From: Atherix ibis
Lineage: Eukaryota > Arthropoda > Insecta > Diptera > Athericidae
Direction of reading: 5' to 3'
Length of the DNA stretch: 64,000 bases
Assembly: GCA_958298945.1 (NCBI GenBank)
Contig: OY282605.1
Coordinates: forward strand, 21,616,811 to 21,680,810
Position numbers and translations under genes: made by a program. The notes under the pieces were generated by a model. The model searched no databases, was not told the origin of the DNA, and saw only the letters and a list, made by a program, of their open reading frames with translations. This document shows, one piece after another, positions 1 through 11,399 of the stretch (within the stretch, counting starts at the first letter, position 1; each line of letters starts with the position of its first letter).

Positions 1-366
1 TGCAAAACAACGACAAATTGCCAACTTTTCTAGAAATAATGCCGCAGTCACCGTATTTTTTCTAATAAGGCCGCAGCCACCGTATCCGCCAGATCTGGCC
101 CCGTGCGACTTTTTTCCGAAACTGAAGAGCCCCTGGAAAGGACAACGCTACGCTACGATTGAAGAGATAAAGACGACATCCAAGGAGGAGCTGAACAAGA
201 TCACAAAAAATAAAGTGCTTCGAGGATTGGAAAAAAACGTTGGCACAAGCATATAATATCTGGTGGGGATTACTTTGAAGGGGACAAAATAGATATTCAT
301 GACTAAATAAATAATTTAAAAAAAAAAACACAAAATTCGCGATACTTTTTGAACAGACCTCGTATA
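1..366 (+). mobile_element. 3-prime end of a mariner-type transposon, cut by the window edge
   Basis: From about 61 the plus strand encodes the C-terminal part of a mariner transposase. It includes the third catalytic region (PPDLAPCDFF, Asp present), then a KLK/ATIEEIK block and, after a frameshift near 230, a GGDYFEGDKI tail typical of the family. A short near-duplication occurs around 38-85, where two stretches beginning gccgcag and containing caccgtat follow each other. The unit ends with a terminal-repeat-like sequence at 340-364 (tttttgaacagacctcgta). The N-terminal two thirds would lie left of the window. The copy is inactive because of frame breaks. Family identity is well supported; the subfamily is not assigned. 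Confidence 0.75.
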
Positions 367-1385
367 ATATTTTAAAAAGAAAATTATATACAGTGGTGGT
401 CATTAAAATATAAATCAAAAAATCCATTTTGATGAACCTTTCTTTATCAAAAAAAAAAAAAATACCCCAATTTCATCTAAAACCTTTCCGATATAAGTAA
501 ATTCTTCATCACACACATTATGTTTGAATAAATGATTAGTTATGTTATAAATATTCAATATCTAATTCGATAAGAAATAATAAAAATTGTGTATTTATGA
601 TTGATTGGGCAAACAGCAATAGTAAAAATCGTCCATAACAAAGTATTTATTTTCGTGGTGGATTGTCATAAAATTTCTGAATGAATTATTATCGAGTATC
701 TTCTTAGGGTTTTTCCAAAATATGGCTTAGGACAATAAAACAATAAAATATCGAAATTTAAGAACGAAAAACATGCTTTCTTTGACTAAGATATTTTAGG
801 ATAGGTAATTACAAAACTATCATCAGCAAACTGTAAAACAGGTACAAACATTGAAGGATTATAAAAAAAAATAAATACAAAAAAAAAGTTGGCGATAACT
901 TCTAAGAAACGAAATTCTTGGATTTTAGTAAAACTAAAGAAACGTCCTTTTTCGGTAATAAATCCAAAATAACAAAATCTTCTGCATATAAGCAAATTTC
1001 AACTTTGAACAGGACACATACACGGAAAACCTTAACAGTTACAGTGACTTACAAAATTTTGGTAGAAAATTTTAGAAAAGTTTTTTTTCTTCTTCTGGAA
1101 AATAATTTTTATCAAAAAAAACATGCTTTTAGAAGAAAAAAGGTATATTTTTAATTATAATTTATAGCATTTAATGAGTTGCACTAAAATAATAGAAAAA
1201 CGTAAAGAAAATGGATGCGGTGCCATATTCCGATAATTGAATTTTATTCTTTAATATCGAATAAATTATATAAAAAAGAACAAAAAGAAAGTTCGAAATT
1301 AAATCGGATCAATAATAATAATTATTGATGATTATCGTTTATTTTTAAATTTTATGCGGCAAATAATTTCCTCTCATAGCTGTGA
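367..1385. other. AT-rich stretch without recognisable gene
   Basis: Homopolymer-rich DNA with many A and T runs. Short open frames here are low-complexity and show no family motif. Confidence 0.5.
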
Positions 1386-1625
1386 AATACCACATGACAT
1401 TCAAGTTCGTAGTCTAGGACTCTGCTCAGATAAGCATGGAATCTCTATAAGACTAGAACCAAACCGACAAAACAGCCAACTACTTTGAGTTCAAAACAAA
1501 TGTTCTAAATTCATTATTTAGACAGCATAAAAGCTTTTTTCTACCAATATGAACTTACGGACTAGAACTCTGAGACTCTATCAAGCCTTCCAATTCCCAT
1601 AGAATATAATTCCCCTAATTAAAAA
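1386..1625 (+). pseudogene. Degraded jockey-type LINE fragment (region after the RT core)
   Basis: The segment at 1535-1610 aligns by eye with the jockey fragment near 54040-54120; both share a tatgaactta-gactagaact stretch followed by a ccttccaa block. Upstream, 1430-1490 carries the aagactagaaccaaacc-like segment that in the other copies precedes this block. No open frame survives. The identity rests on similarity to better-preserved copies in this window. Confidence 0.5.
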
Positions 1626-2180
1626 TAATTAATTTCTGATTTTAATGTCCATAACAGTATTGTTTGCCGTCGAAATTTGAATTTCAAGTGTATTTTATAT
1701 AATTTCACTTTCCGAAGTACGAGGGTTATATGATAAATACTTGGCCTTGACTAGAAAAAAACATTTTTATATATAAAATTCATTATATTTTTCAACACTA
1801 TATTCTTTTAGCTCGATACACTTTGTTTAAAGTTTTTCTATGTTTTGTATTCCATCTAAAAAATATGATCTCTCCAACCCTTCAAAAAAGGCAATCACCT
1901 CTTAACGTTTAAACCAAATCTTTTCCCGCTGAGCCAGTTTTTCATATTTGCAAATAGAAAATAATTGCTGAGGGCTAAATATGGACAAATGTGGTGGATG
2001 CAGAAGCAAATCTTTTCCTGGACACATGGAATTTTGCCATGGCAATGACACAAGCGTGTGTGCACGCGTGCATTTAAAATAATGAATGGGGATTTTTTTT
2101 TCTTTGGTGAAAGCGGTCATTTTGTCTTGATTTAATTATTTAACTGGTTTAACAATGCCGTATTTTACTGTTCTGTTATC
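1626..2180. other. No gene seen
   Basis: AT-rich DNA with no motif I recognise; a 72-codon minus-strand frame at 1902-2120 has no family features. Confidence 0.4.
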
Positions 2181-2184
2181 GTTT

Positions 2185-2645
2185 TTCTTTTTTAAAGATA
2201 ATAGATGAGAATTATACCATGTGCATCGCAGAAAAGGAATTCTGAATCCATGTTTGATCAATAGTTATGAATCGATGCAAAAATTCATTTGGATTATGCT
2301 TAAAAATGTCCAAACATTCCATTGAAGTTGTTACACGAACAGCTTTTTGGTCAGGTATTAGCAAAATTTTAGTCTTCTCATATCCAAAACGTCATATAAG
2401 ATCTTGACTGCACGTTCTTTTGAGATGCTCACGATGTCAGCTATTATTCAAATGGTCAGAATATCATGGATTTTCCTAATCATTCCTTTGGTGGTGATCT
2501 AAATTCGGCGTTCTGGGATGTCAGCATCATTTATGCTCATACGACCATAACGGTATTTAAAATAAATTTAATGATGGTGAGAAATTCCCACTATACTTTT
2601 CGAACTTGGTTTTCATTTCAGATTTTATTGTTATCCTCAAAAAAT
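2185..2645 (-). pseudogene. Degraded irritans-like mariner transposase, middle part
   Basis: Read on the minus strand, this encodes the end of the DNA-binding domain and the first catalytic region. A block IADIVSISKER with ILYDVLDMRRLKFC (around 2370-2450) matches the mariner ISKERVGHILH region. It is followed by KAVRVTTSMECLDIFKHNP (around 2290-2350) and then by HRFITIDQTWI, where the first catalytic Asp is kept (around 2250). Several stops and frameshifts interrupt it, and neither terminal repeats nor the other catalytic regions were found. It lies just left of the dispersed repeat with the TTC tract. Confidence 0.7.
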
Positions 2646-2744
2646 GTTGCTTCATTAACACACGAAATTCATATTTTTGCATATTAATACAATAACAGAA
2701 TACTTGTCTCCGTTGGACATAATACCATGCATTGAAATACGTTA

Positions 2745-3785
2745 CATATCAACGCTATATCGACGCAGCTCGCTTAAATCCAACGCATTCTTCTTCGATT
2801 CCTTGCTTGGGCTATTTCATGCATGGAACATTCTCTCAGGTTTCCCTCTTTTTCTTCTTTTCTTCTTATTATTCTTCTTTAATTTCTTCAACTTCTTCAT
2901 CTTCTTCATCTTTTTCATATTTTCATCATCTGCTTCATTTTCTTCATCTTATTTTCTTCATCTTCATCGACGTCATCTTTTTTTATCATTTTCTTCATGA
3001 ACAGATTCTTCATCTTCTTCAACTTTTTCATCTTAATTTTTTTCTTCTTCATCTTTTCTTCATCTTCATCTTCTTTTCGTCTTCTTCTTCTTCTACTTCT
3101 TTAACTTCTTCAACTTCTTCTTGTTCTTCATCTTCTTCATGAAGAAAATTTTCATCTTCTTCATCCTCTTCATCAATTTCATCGTCTTCATCTTCTTCAT
3201 CTTCTTAGTCTTCTTCATCATCTTCTTCATGAAACGATTTTGCATCTCCTTCATCTTCTTCATGAAGAGATTCTTAATCTTTTTTAACTTCTTCGTCTTC
3301 TCCATCTTTTGCATATTCTTCATCTTCTTTCTCTTCTTTATCTTCTTCATCGTCTTCATTGTCTTCATCGTCTTCATCTTCTTCATCTTCTTCCTCTTTT
3401 CCTTTTCATCATCTTTGTCATCTACTTCATCTTCTTCTCCTTCACCAAATTTCATGCTCCATGCATGAAGCAGGCAAAGATTTAATCTTCCGTCAATTCC
3501 TGCGATGAAGAAAACAACTACGGCCACCCACATTTCAGCCAAAGTCTTCTCACCTCGGCCGGGCACGTGGTACTGGTCCGATCTGCTTTTAAGAGTACCT
3601 GGTCAGTACTCTTCACTCAAAGAGCTACACTCAAAAAGCTTCAGTAAGGAAACTTGTAATTTCCTAGCTAGACCAGCTCATAACCACGTGTTCGCCAAGA
3701 CCCGCACGCCACTGCTAGTATCGGTCATATGGTACGGATCTATACTCAAAATTGTCTACACTCTCTTCCGAGAGAACAGATGTTT
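2745..3785 (+). repeat. Dispersed repeat family, copy 1, with expanded TTC tract
   Basis: The left part (2760-2840) matches 29085-29165 nearly base for base (agctcgct-aaatccaacgcattcttc and tgcatggaaca blocks). The right part (3456-3740) matches 29262-29650 and 62385-62640: aagcaggcaaa-atttaatcttccgt, then ttttaagagta-ct and gaaacttgtaattt blocks. Compared with copy 2, copy 1 lacks about 150 bp after 3505 but carries about 600 bp of TTC-rich sequence in the middle. The nature of the element is unknown. Open frames on either strand are low-complexity products of the TTC/GAA tract. Confidence 0.75.
2840..3455 (+). repeat. Imperfect (TTC/CTTCAT)n microsatellite, about 600 bp
   Basis: Nearly pure pyrimidine TTC triplets interrupted by ATC/ATT, giving runs such as cttcttcatcttcttcat. 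In the related copy at 29190-29255 the same position holds only about 60 bp of similar sequence. The tract keeps long frames open on both strands (Lys/Met-rich on minus, Phe/Ser-rich on plus); these should not be annotated as genes. Confidence 0.9.
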
Positions 3786-3789
3786 ATAA

Positions 3790-4895
3790 AATTTCATATG
3801 GCGTCTTTTTAAGAAGGCTGGAATGATAAAAAAATTCAGTTTTACTGATAGCAGCTAAATTTTTACATGAGCCAATGACTTATCATACTGCGCTCATATA
3901 AATTTGGATAAACTTTTATTTGCTATCTGGTTTTTTATCAATTATTTTACCTTTTCAGTTATTCATTTTTTTTTTGCTTAACAGTTTTACATTTACAAGC
4001 AATTATTTTACATAAAGTTATTAATAGACCCTATCAGCCACGAACGAAATGCCAAAGTACCCTTTATTTATTGTTAACCTTTGCAATAATTAAAGACGCA
4101 TGTGAGTAACCTTTTCGTAGAGTAATTGATATGAAATCGATTGATTGGCCAAAAGACGAACAGAGTTCGAAACTCTTCCGCGGTTGTATTTTGATAATAT
4201 GTACTTGCCAAGCCAGTGCATATATGTCACACCGGTCTGGTAAAAAATGTAGACTTTAGTTTCGCCCCCCTTCCTCTTATCCCTTTCCCGACCACCAATC
4301 ACTCGACAAGTGCTTAAAAACAATATCGAAACATAAAATCAAACGTGGATACTGAAAACCAAAAACGAAATAAGAAAATAGTTCGTGTGTACTATTGAAT
4401 AAAATGTGTACGAATAGAAAATGTTCAATTGGATTTTTTTTATTTGAATCTATTTGCATTTGTGTGTGTATGTGTGTGGAGGCTCGTGTATGGCTAATAT
4501 TACCTGTAGTCATGAATATGTACACCTATGACAGCATAGCAGTAACGTAATAGCACATAATCGAATTAACGGCAGTACAATCTTTGTATTCTGTTTGGTG
4601 TTCTGCAATTAGGCGAGCTTTTCGATAGAGTATCTTTAAGGTAGTGTTATGACCTGTAAGATGGGCATACCTTTAGCATTTAAGGGTTTTCGGTTTTTAT
4701 CATATAATATTTCCTTCCAACTCTTCTTATCTATAAGCATGTGTGCTGATCGTTAAAACAATTCGATGACTTTTCTTTCTAAGCATTATTACAAAAGCAT
4801 AAATACTGGGGCTGACTATGTTTGGCTTCTGAGCTGCGCACCTATAAAAATATTACGAGTCGATATGATTTTCTTCACCGTACGTACGTCTTAGG
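3790..4895. other. No gene seen
   Basis: Unremarkable AT-rich DNA with a short (tg)n-like stretch near 4460. No transposon or coding motif recognised. Confidence 0.4.
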
Positions 4896-4899
4896 CAGC

Positions 4900-6440
4900 G
4901 GACACTCTTACCAGTCGCAATCATTTCAGTTTTATTTTAGCCCGTTTCGAATTCAGAGTACACCAGGTACCCAGGTAGTCTGCATACACGTACAAACGAA
5001 CACCTAATAACTCAGTCACTTGGCTTCGTATTTACTTTTATTTTGCAGTTACCTGTGCATTGCCGAATTTAGAGTTACTCGTAGTTAGTGTTTCGGATTT
5101 ACATATTTTCGTTAAATTATCGATCGGTATTGGTTACGGAACGAAATTTTTTTTTCCATAGTAGTGTCTGGCCAATAGTGTATGTGGGTTTGGTGTACCA
5201 GCAACACCTGTTCTCAAAATCAGTTCATTGTTTACCATGGCTTGACTATCGTCGAACAATGTATGTACATTCCGTAAATTGCCGTCGCACAAAGTTCAGC
5301 TGTTTTTCAGGTGTTCGCATTTCTAACCGTTCAGGTGTATTTTAGATGAAAAAAAAGTTCTTCTACTTATTTCCATATTAGCCAAGTTTATGTATTGTGC
5401 CAGTCTGTGAAAGGTAGTGAAAAGCCTTCAAGTTGATTGGCTGAGGTCTGGCCGGCCATACTACAGTCGAGAAGAAAATTTTCTTGATTGCACACGAACA
5501 GCCAAGCTAAGCGCTCTTGACTATTAAGATTTAGATTCGGAGTTCGCACGCTGCTATCTACAAACGGAGTGTACACACACACACCACCTCACCTTTGCTC
5601 ACCTAGCTGGAGCTTGGACAGTTCAGTTCTGTAGGCCAGAGCTCCACATTTATCAAGTCTAATGGAATGGGGCTGGTGGCATTCGGTAGCCAAACCAACC
5701 GACCTAGTATGATTTTTTCGGATTTTCTTTCATTTTCTATTACGCGCTCGAACCGATCTGAACTATGAATTTTTCTAATTAAAATCAGTGCCGGATTTGC
5801 TAAGATTTTCGGGACTTTTTTTTCCGGATCTTTAAATAAGTTTTATTAATTTTTTTTTTCTGCAACCAAAAACCTTTGGATTATAACTTTTGATTTTCAA
5901 GGTAAACAACAACAAAAAAGTACTCAAAATAATCGGTGAAAAACAAAAGTTTACAAATTACGTTCGTGATAGTTCATCAAAGTTACCAAACTATTGTGCT
6001 TTTGTTTTTATTTAATTTAAGTGTACGCATCGTTTCGTTCAGTTCAGTGATTTGTACAACAAAAAAAAATATATCCAATTTGTATTATTGGGAAATTACC
6101 TTTAATTTTAATTCAATATCAATTGTACTTTCGGTAAGAAAGAGGCAAAAAGTTGACAAGAAATTGCGCAATAAATTCTGCTGTTCAAGTGAAGAATGAA
6201 AAAATAATAGTTAGTTATGATTAAATAAAGAAGAAGAAAAATTTGTTGTTGTTCGCTAGTGAATAAATAAATTAGTATCAATTGAAAATTATCTAAACTT
6301 CGTACAATAAATTTAAGAACATTTTGGTAAAAAAAAGAAACGAAAATTTCCAAAAACCAACATACTAAAAAATTCATCAAGCAAATTGTTTTTTTCTTCT
6401 TCTTCTTTTTGCCTGCGTCTCTTTAAACCTTAAAAGGCAA
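4900..6440 (+). other. Stretch of less biased composition; possible 5-prime exon or promoter region
   Basis: Base composition between about 4850 and 5760 is more balanced than in the flanks, with several GC-containing blocks (for example around 5400-5650). No transposon motif was found and no long coding frame is present. It ends near 6436 with a possible GC-type donor (aaaaggcaagtat). A non-coding first exon of a plus-strand gene is one reading; unique intergenic DNA is equally possible. Confidence 0.2.
6009..6045 (+). promoter_or_regulatory. TATA-like box and arthropod initiator-like site
   Basis: A tatttaa at 6009-6015 lies about 32 bp upstream of the A of tcagtt (6039-6044), which matches the arthropod initiator consensus TCAKTY. 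The spacing is the expected one. In DNA this AT-rich, a TATA-like string is common by chance, and no downstream coding start could be tied to it. Confidence 0.22.
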
Positions 6441-6444
6441 GTAT

Positions 6445-7005
6445 ATCCTTGAGCTCATTTTTATTGTACTTACATCTACACTATTATATATTATATTTAT
6501 TTTTGTAGGCTCTCGTAACTTTTGAATCCCTCTTAAAATATTCATTTTCTCCACAAAATATATTTACCATATTCCTTCGCCAAGTTAGTACCCATGCACA
6601 TACATACTTGAATAAATATAAGCTTTTTCTTATCCATATTTAATGTTGAATATTCGTAGTTTATAAAATATTCAAAATTACAAGTGTTGAACATAGTAAA
6701 ATGTATTAAAATATTGTGAATATCGAATAGGTTCGGCTGCAAAAAAAAAAATATATTTCGTCGATTGCAGTTAATGGTTATCCTTTCGGAACGACAGTGT
6801 TTATAATTTCCACCTTTATTTATTTACAAATAAAATAAAGTGTGTTATTTGAAAAAAGTATGAGAGAAGTTTCTATTTACTAATAAAGCAGTATTCAATT
6901 TGGGTAAAGAAAATAAACTTAAATAAGGCATACTTAAAATTTAAATTTCAATAAAATTCTTTTATTTTGTTATATTGCTTGGACGTAAAGTATAACGTCA
7001 TTTAA
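6445..7005. other. No gene seen
   Basis: AT-rich DNA with no recognisable motif. Confidence 0.4.
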
Positions 7006-7007
7006 AT

Positions 7008-7565
7008 GGTTTGCCGCCAGATCTCTGGCAGGACTCAATCCTTTTAAGGTAATTTTCGACTACTTTTTCGCACCTGTCTGTATGTAATTTGGCCGTCATT
7101 TTTTTTCTTCGATGATTTCTCTTACAGTTTTGAATTTAAAATCGAAAATAGAAAATTACTGAAGAAATATTTTAGAGGTCCTTAAAGTTTTTACCAATTT
7201 TTGCTTCCAATCATTTTTGAAATTTTGAAATAAAAACAAAACAAAAATAGAAAAAAATAATAAAGAGGCCATAATAGTTTTAAATTGAAAATCAGTTTTT
7301 TTTATTGAAAATCATAAGAAAAAAATTAAAAAAAAATATTTTTAGAGAGCCACTAGATCTCTGGCAAGACTCAATCTTTTGAAGGTAATTTTCGAATACC
7401 TTTGCGCATCTGTCGGTATGTAATTTGGCCGTAATTTGATGAATAATGGTTTTTAAATGCTTTAAAGTTTGAGGATTGTTGTCTGTGAAAATACGATCTT
7501 TTGCATAATTTTACCAGAATCGCCCGATTTTCGAGGCTAACTAACAACACCAAATCTCCAAATTA
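7008..7565 (-). pseudogene. Duplicated C-terminal end of a DD41D transposase, separated by one satellite unit
   Basis: Two minus-strand copies of the same segment (7010-7095 and 7355-7565) share an agatctctggca-gactcaatc block and the ctgt-ggtatgtaatttggccgt block. Translated, they give the ITAKLHTDRCAKVFENYLQ type C-terminal region seen in other DD41D copies in this window. Between them (7110-7350) is one unit of the satellite that is arrayed at 11.4-13.5 kb. Frames are broken. Confidence 0.6.
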
Positions 7566-7639
7566 CCCATCCTGGGAACTTTTTACATAATAAACCCAAA
7601 ATTTATCTAGTTTTTACTGGAACTACATATGATCCAGAT

Positions 7640-9085
7640 TAAAAACTTCTACTTTATGCAAAAAAAATCGGTTGTCATGCGGTCATAGCGCTCAGAATTC
7701 ATTTTCAAATAAACACAGTCACTTTTCACCGATACAATGGCTTCTCCACAATCACTTGTGGGTTTTCAGAGCCTCAGATGTGACAAATTTGTTTGTTGCC
7801 GCCTCAACCGAACAAGAAATGGGCCTCATTCTTGGGGAAATTTTTTTTACTGTTGATCGAGCATTTAGGACACAATAAAATTAGTTTTTTTTTGTGCATT
7901 TTATGGTGGCTTAAACAATTCATAATATAAAATGGCATAATTTAAAATGAAGCAAACCGGAATCTTCGATAATATGTTTATTTTACATATGTCAAAAGAC
8001 AGGGTGTACTTTCCGAACCGAAAAATGGATAATTTATTATTTAAAAAAATAATTCTTCTTAAGAAAAAAATCCAAAAATTTATCCTGTGTTGTGTGGCTT
8101 GCAATGCTATTTTTTTAAATTACATATAGTTGCGATTTTTAAAAAAATAACACCGCAAGCCACAACACAGAATAATAGGGCTCAGAATTGTCGGTAAAGG
8201 TCCCCCTTCTTCATTTTCAAAGAAACACGGGGTATCTACATATTCAGATCAAAATGTACACCAAAACCGTTACTTTTCATCGATATAATGGCTTCTTCAC
8301 TATCACTTGTGGGTATTTAGAGCCTCACATGTGATAAATTTGTTTGTTGATGCATCCACCGAACCAGAAATGAGCAATGTTCTTGAATTTTTGTTGTTGA
8401 TCAAGCATTGATATCATAAAAATATTTTTTTTGCATTTTTTGGTTGCCTAAACGATCTATAATATTAAATGGCGCATATAAAACTAAGCAAAACGTATAT
8501 GAAAAGACGGGGTTATACAAAGTGGATAATTCGTTATTTAAAAAAAAAAAATTTTCTTAAAAAAAAAGGCCAAAAATTTATCCTTTTGTGTGTGGCTTGC
8601 GGTGCTGTTTTATTAAAATCACATATAATTAAAATGAAAATATTACACTTTACAACAAAAGAAAATCGGTAATTGTACGATCAAAGCGGTCAGAATTGGT
8701 GGTAAAGGTCTCCCCTTCTTCATTTTCAAACAAAAACACGGGATATCTACACCTTCAGAGCAAAATCTACACCACACAAGTCACTTTTTATCGATACAAT
8801 GGTTTCTTCACAATCACTTTTCAGTGCCCCATATATGATAAATTTGTTTGTTGACGCATCCACTGAATGAAAAATGAGCCTCATCATTGCCAAAAAATAT
8901 TTTAAACTGTTTTTCCAGCACATAATAAAATTTAATTTTTGTGCATTTTATGCTCGCTTAAACGATCCATAATATAAAATGGCAAACTTAGAACTAAAAA
9001 AAAACCCCTTCTAAGATAACATACATATCTGACAGATGTCAAATGACAGGGTTGTAATTTCTGAACCACTAAATGGATAATTTAA
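7640..9085 (-). mobile_element. Three tandem copies (about 490-510 bp) of a DD41D transposon 5-prime/middle piece
   Basis: Units begin near 7670, 8165 and 8655. Each has a gcggtcagaatt-like block, then atcactt-tgggt, then tttgtttgttg-cgc-tc-acc, which is the reverse complement of the DD41D region encoding FSDEAHF and GAVNKQ. Each unit then has a non-coding end with an aatataaaatggc block and, near 8000, 8500 and 9060, an aatggataatt block. Stops and indels are everywhere. The same non-coding end occurs alone at 56015-56262, so this is part of a known local family rather than a gene. Confidence 0.65.
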
Positions 9086-10380
9086 AAAAAAAAGTATTTT
9101 TCTTAAGAAAAAAAAACCAAAAATTTGTTTTTAAATTGTAATTTAGATCGACTCTAAAATTAATCAAAATATACGGAAAAAGAGTAAGACAGCATATAAG
9201 TTTCAATTGTGTCAACTGTGCTGAGAAAAAAAAATACGAAAAAATTTTCAAATTCTATCTTAAGAAATTTGTTGTTAATTTGATTTGGTAAAAAAAAAAT
9301 AAACAAAATATTCTGTTCCAAATTAAGTCAAATAATTATTTTAAAATATGTAAAGGCAAATAAATAAATAAGAAGAAAAAAAAATACTGAAATAAAAACG
9401 TTTTCAAAATAAAAACAAATTTTTCTTAAAGCGATCTTTAGCTTTCTTGCAACCGTTATGATCATCGGTTACTTACTATCGTTATTCATCTATGAAAACT
9501 GTTTGCGATGTTGTTATGATGTCTCTTCGATCATTAATATAAAACTGCTATTTAATGGCAAGTTTCGCTAAATATTGTGTAGATTTGTTCTTTATCTAAT
9601 GGGAAATTTTTTTAAACAAAATAGAAATAAATAAGTACTGTACAAAAAAAAAAAAAAAACTATCGAAAATAAAAGAAACAAACTCAGTCAAGCTGCTAGA
9701 AACTTTTGTCCATAGAGCTCAGTTGAGACTTTTTGAAATAGGAAAACTTGAAGAAATAAAGAAGAAGAAGAACTAGAAGAATAAAAACATCGCAGCGATT
9801 AAATTTGACTAAAGAAGCAAAAAGAAGAAGAAAAAAACAATAATAACAAAAAGTCTTTAATGCATATTCCACTCTATATAACGTGAGAGAATTTATTTAT
9901 TGCAATAATAGAGAAATAATGAAAAAAAGAAAAACATTTTCGTAAAAAGTACAGAAATTTAAAAAATAAAAAAAACCTAGTTTTTTTTTAAGAAAGAAAA
10001 ATGTTGGTTTTGGGGGAAGATCGGAGACTTCCAGAAGAAGGAAGAAGGAACGACTTTTGTTATGGCGGAAAAATGGGGACAATTTTCTGCTTCATCGAAT
10101 CGATTCTATGTAAAATATTTAATAAATTGTACTAGATTTTTTCTTTTCTTTTTTGTAATGATCGGAAAATTTTTATTGGTTTTTTTTTTTATTGTCTGTG
10201 AAGAAAAAACAGAGTTTTCTTAATTTTTTTCGGCTGTTCTAATTGGGGGTTTTTCTAGGGAAACGGGGAGTAATTTACCGAAAATATTTATTTATGGATT
10301 GATTGAATTGGACCGCATAGTTTTTGGTTATCCATTTTGATTTTTGTAATTTGACAGCTGTCAAACGTATTTGTCATTCA
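9086..10380. other. AT-rich DNA, no gene seen
   Basis: Poly(A)-rich DNA with gaagaa-rich patches. A stretch near 9445-9540 is slightly more coding-like but cannot be supported as an exon. A perfect palindrome ttgacagctgtcaa lies at 10351-10364. Confidence 0.4.
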
Positions 10381-10383
10381 AGG

Positions 10384-10900
10384 TGGAATTTGTCCAGTTT
10401 TTGGTTTGCCATCATTTAAACAATCATAAAATTAGCAGAATACAACAGTATTTGGATGTTGATTTTTCGTAAACAAAATTATCATATATGGGGCTTTGGA
10501 AACCCTCAAGCGACTATTGGAAAGCCATTGTATCCTTAAAAACTGACTGGTTGGTCTGCATTTACGTCTGATTGTGTCATTGGCTCGTATTTCTTTAAAA
10601 ATACAGAAGATGACAGTTCCTAACATAGGATACGTAATTTCGAGAATTGGTAATGTCATTTGGCTCCCAAGATCGTGCGATTTGACGCAGTTGGACTTTT
10701 TTCTGTAGGACTATGTAAAATATTCTAAATACCCAGAAAATGTTTAAATTTCGAAATATTTTAAATCTAATAAATCCAAAAAAATGTTTGAATTAAATGA
10801 AAATAACCTCAAAAAGACCGAGTCCTGCTAAAATTCTCGTAACAATCATTACGAAGTTATCTGACTGATGTTATATTTTTTGCTTAATGGCAAAGTTCAA
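10384..10900 (+). pseudogene. Internally deleted DD41D transposase remnant
   Basis: On the plus strand, a VNK-IIYGALE-like block (around 10465-10500) corresponds to the VNKQN-RIWG-ENP region. It is followed after a deletion by ISRIGNVIWLPRSCDLTQLDFFL (10638-10700), which contains the third catalytic Asp. An oddly short distance between the two blocks shows that the second catalytic region has been lost. Downstream, aaataacctcaaaaagaccgagtcctgc matches the C-terminal Cys-containing end of related copies. Confidence 0.7.
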
Positions 10901-11399
10901 GTAATACCGTGAATTAAAAAAAATCATTAAAATCTAATTTTTTAATATATTTTTTTAACTTTGTTTTCCGAAGCGCAAATTGAATAATACTCTATTCTAT
11001 ATTTTGTATGCATTATTCTTGATTTTATTAAAATTCGATTATTTTTTCTTTGGTGGCAAAAATTTTTATTCCAACCAAAATTTTACTATTTGTAATTTGA
11101 TTGTTGTCATATAGAATGTTGGTTCAAACTTATTTTCATATTTTGTATATTTTATTTATGAATAATAAACTTCTTATTTTACTATATTTTTTCCATATTT
11201 ACCCATTTAGCTAAGCGTATTGATCAAACATTTTCTATTATTTGAAAGTAAATATTGTAGGATGAGTTGAAATATTTTTATGATATTGTTAACTATAGAA
11301 TGTGAATTATGAAAATATAACTATTTCTCGAGACCTTGGAAACTTATATTGTAGAATACTATTTTTTTTGCCTGTAAATATTCAGTTTTAGGTAAGTAT

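Noticed and set aside
3093..3566. 157-codon minus-strand frame rich in Lys and Met
   Set aside because: It is a by-product of the GAA/TTC repeat tract and extends into the dispersed repeat; no domain or splice context.
7110..7350. Possible CRISPR-like or other regularly spaced array, together with 11.4-13.5 kb
   Set aside because: Repeats are diverged, spacing is irregular and no spacers are unique; it is a eukaryotic satellite.
9440..9545. Possible exon after an acceptor-like cgatctttag, encoding a hydrophobic stretch
   Set aside because: No donor with matching phase, no family match and short length; chance is sufficient.
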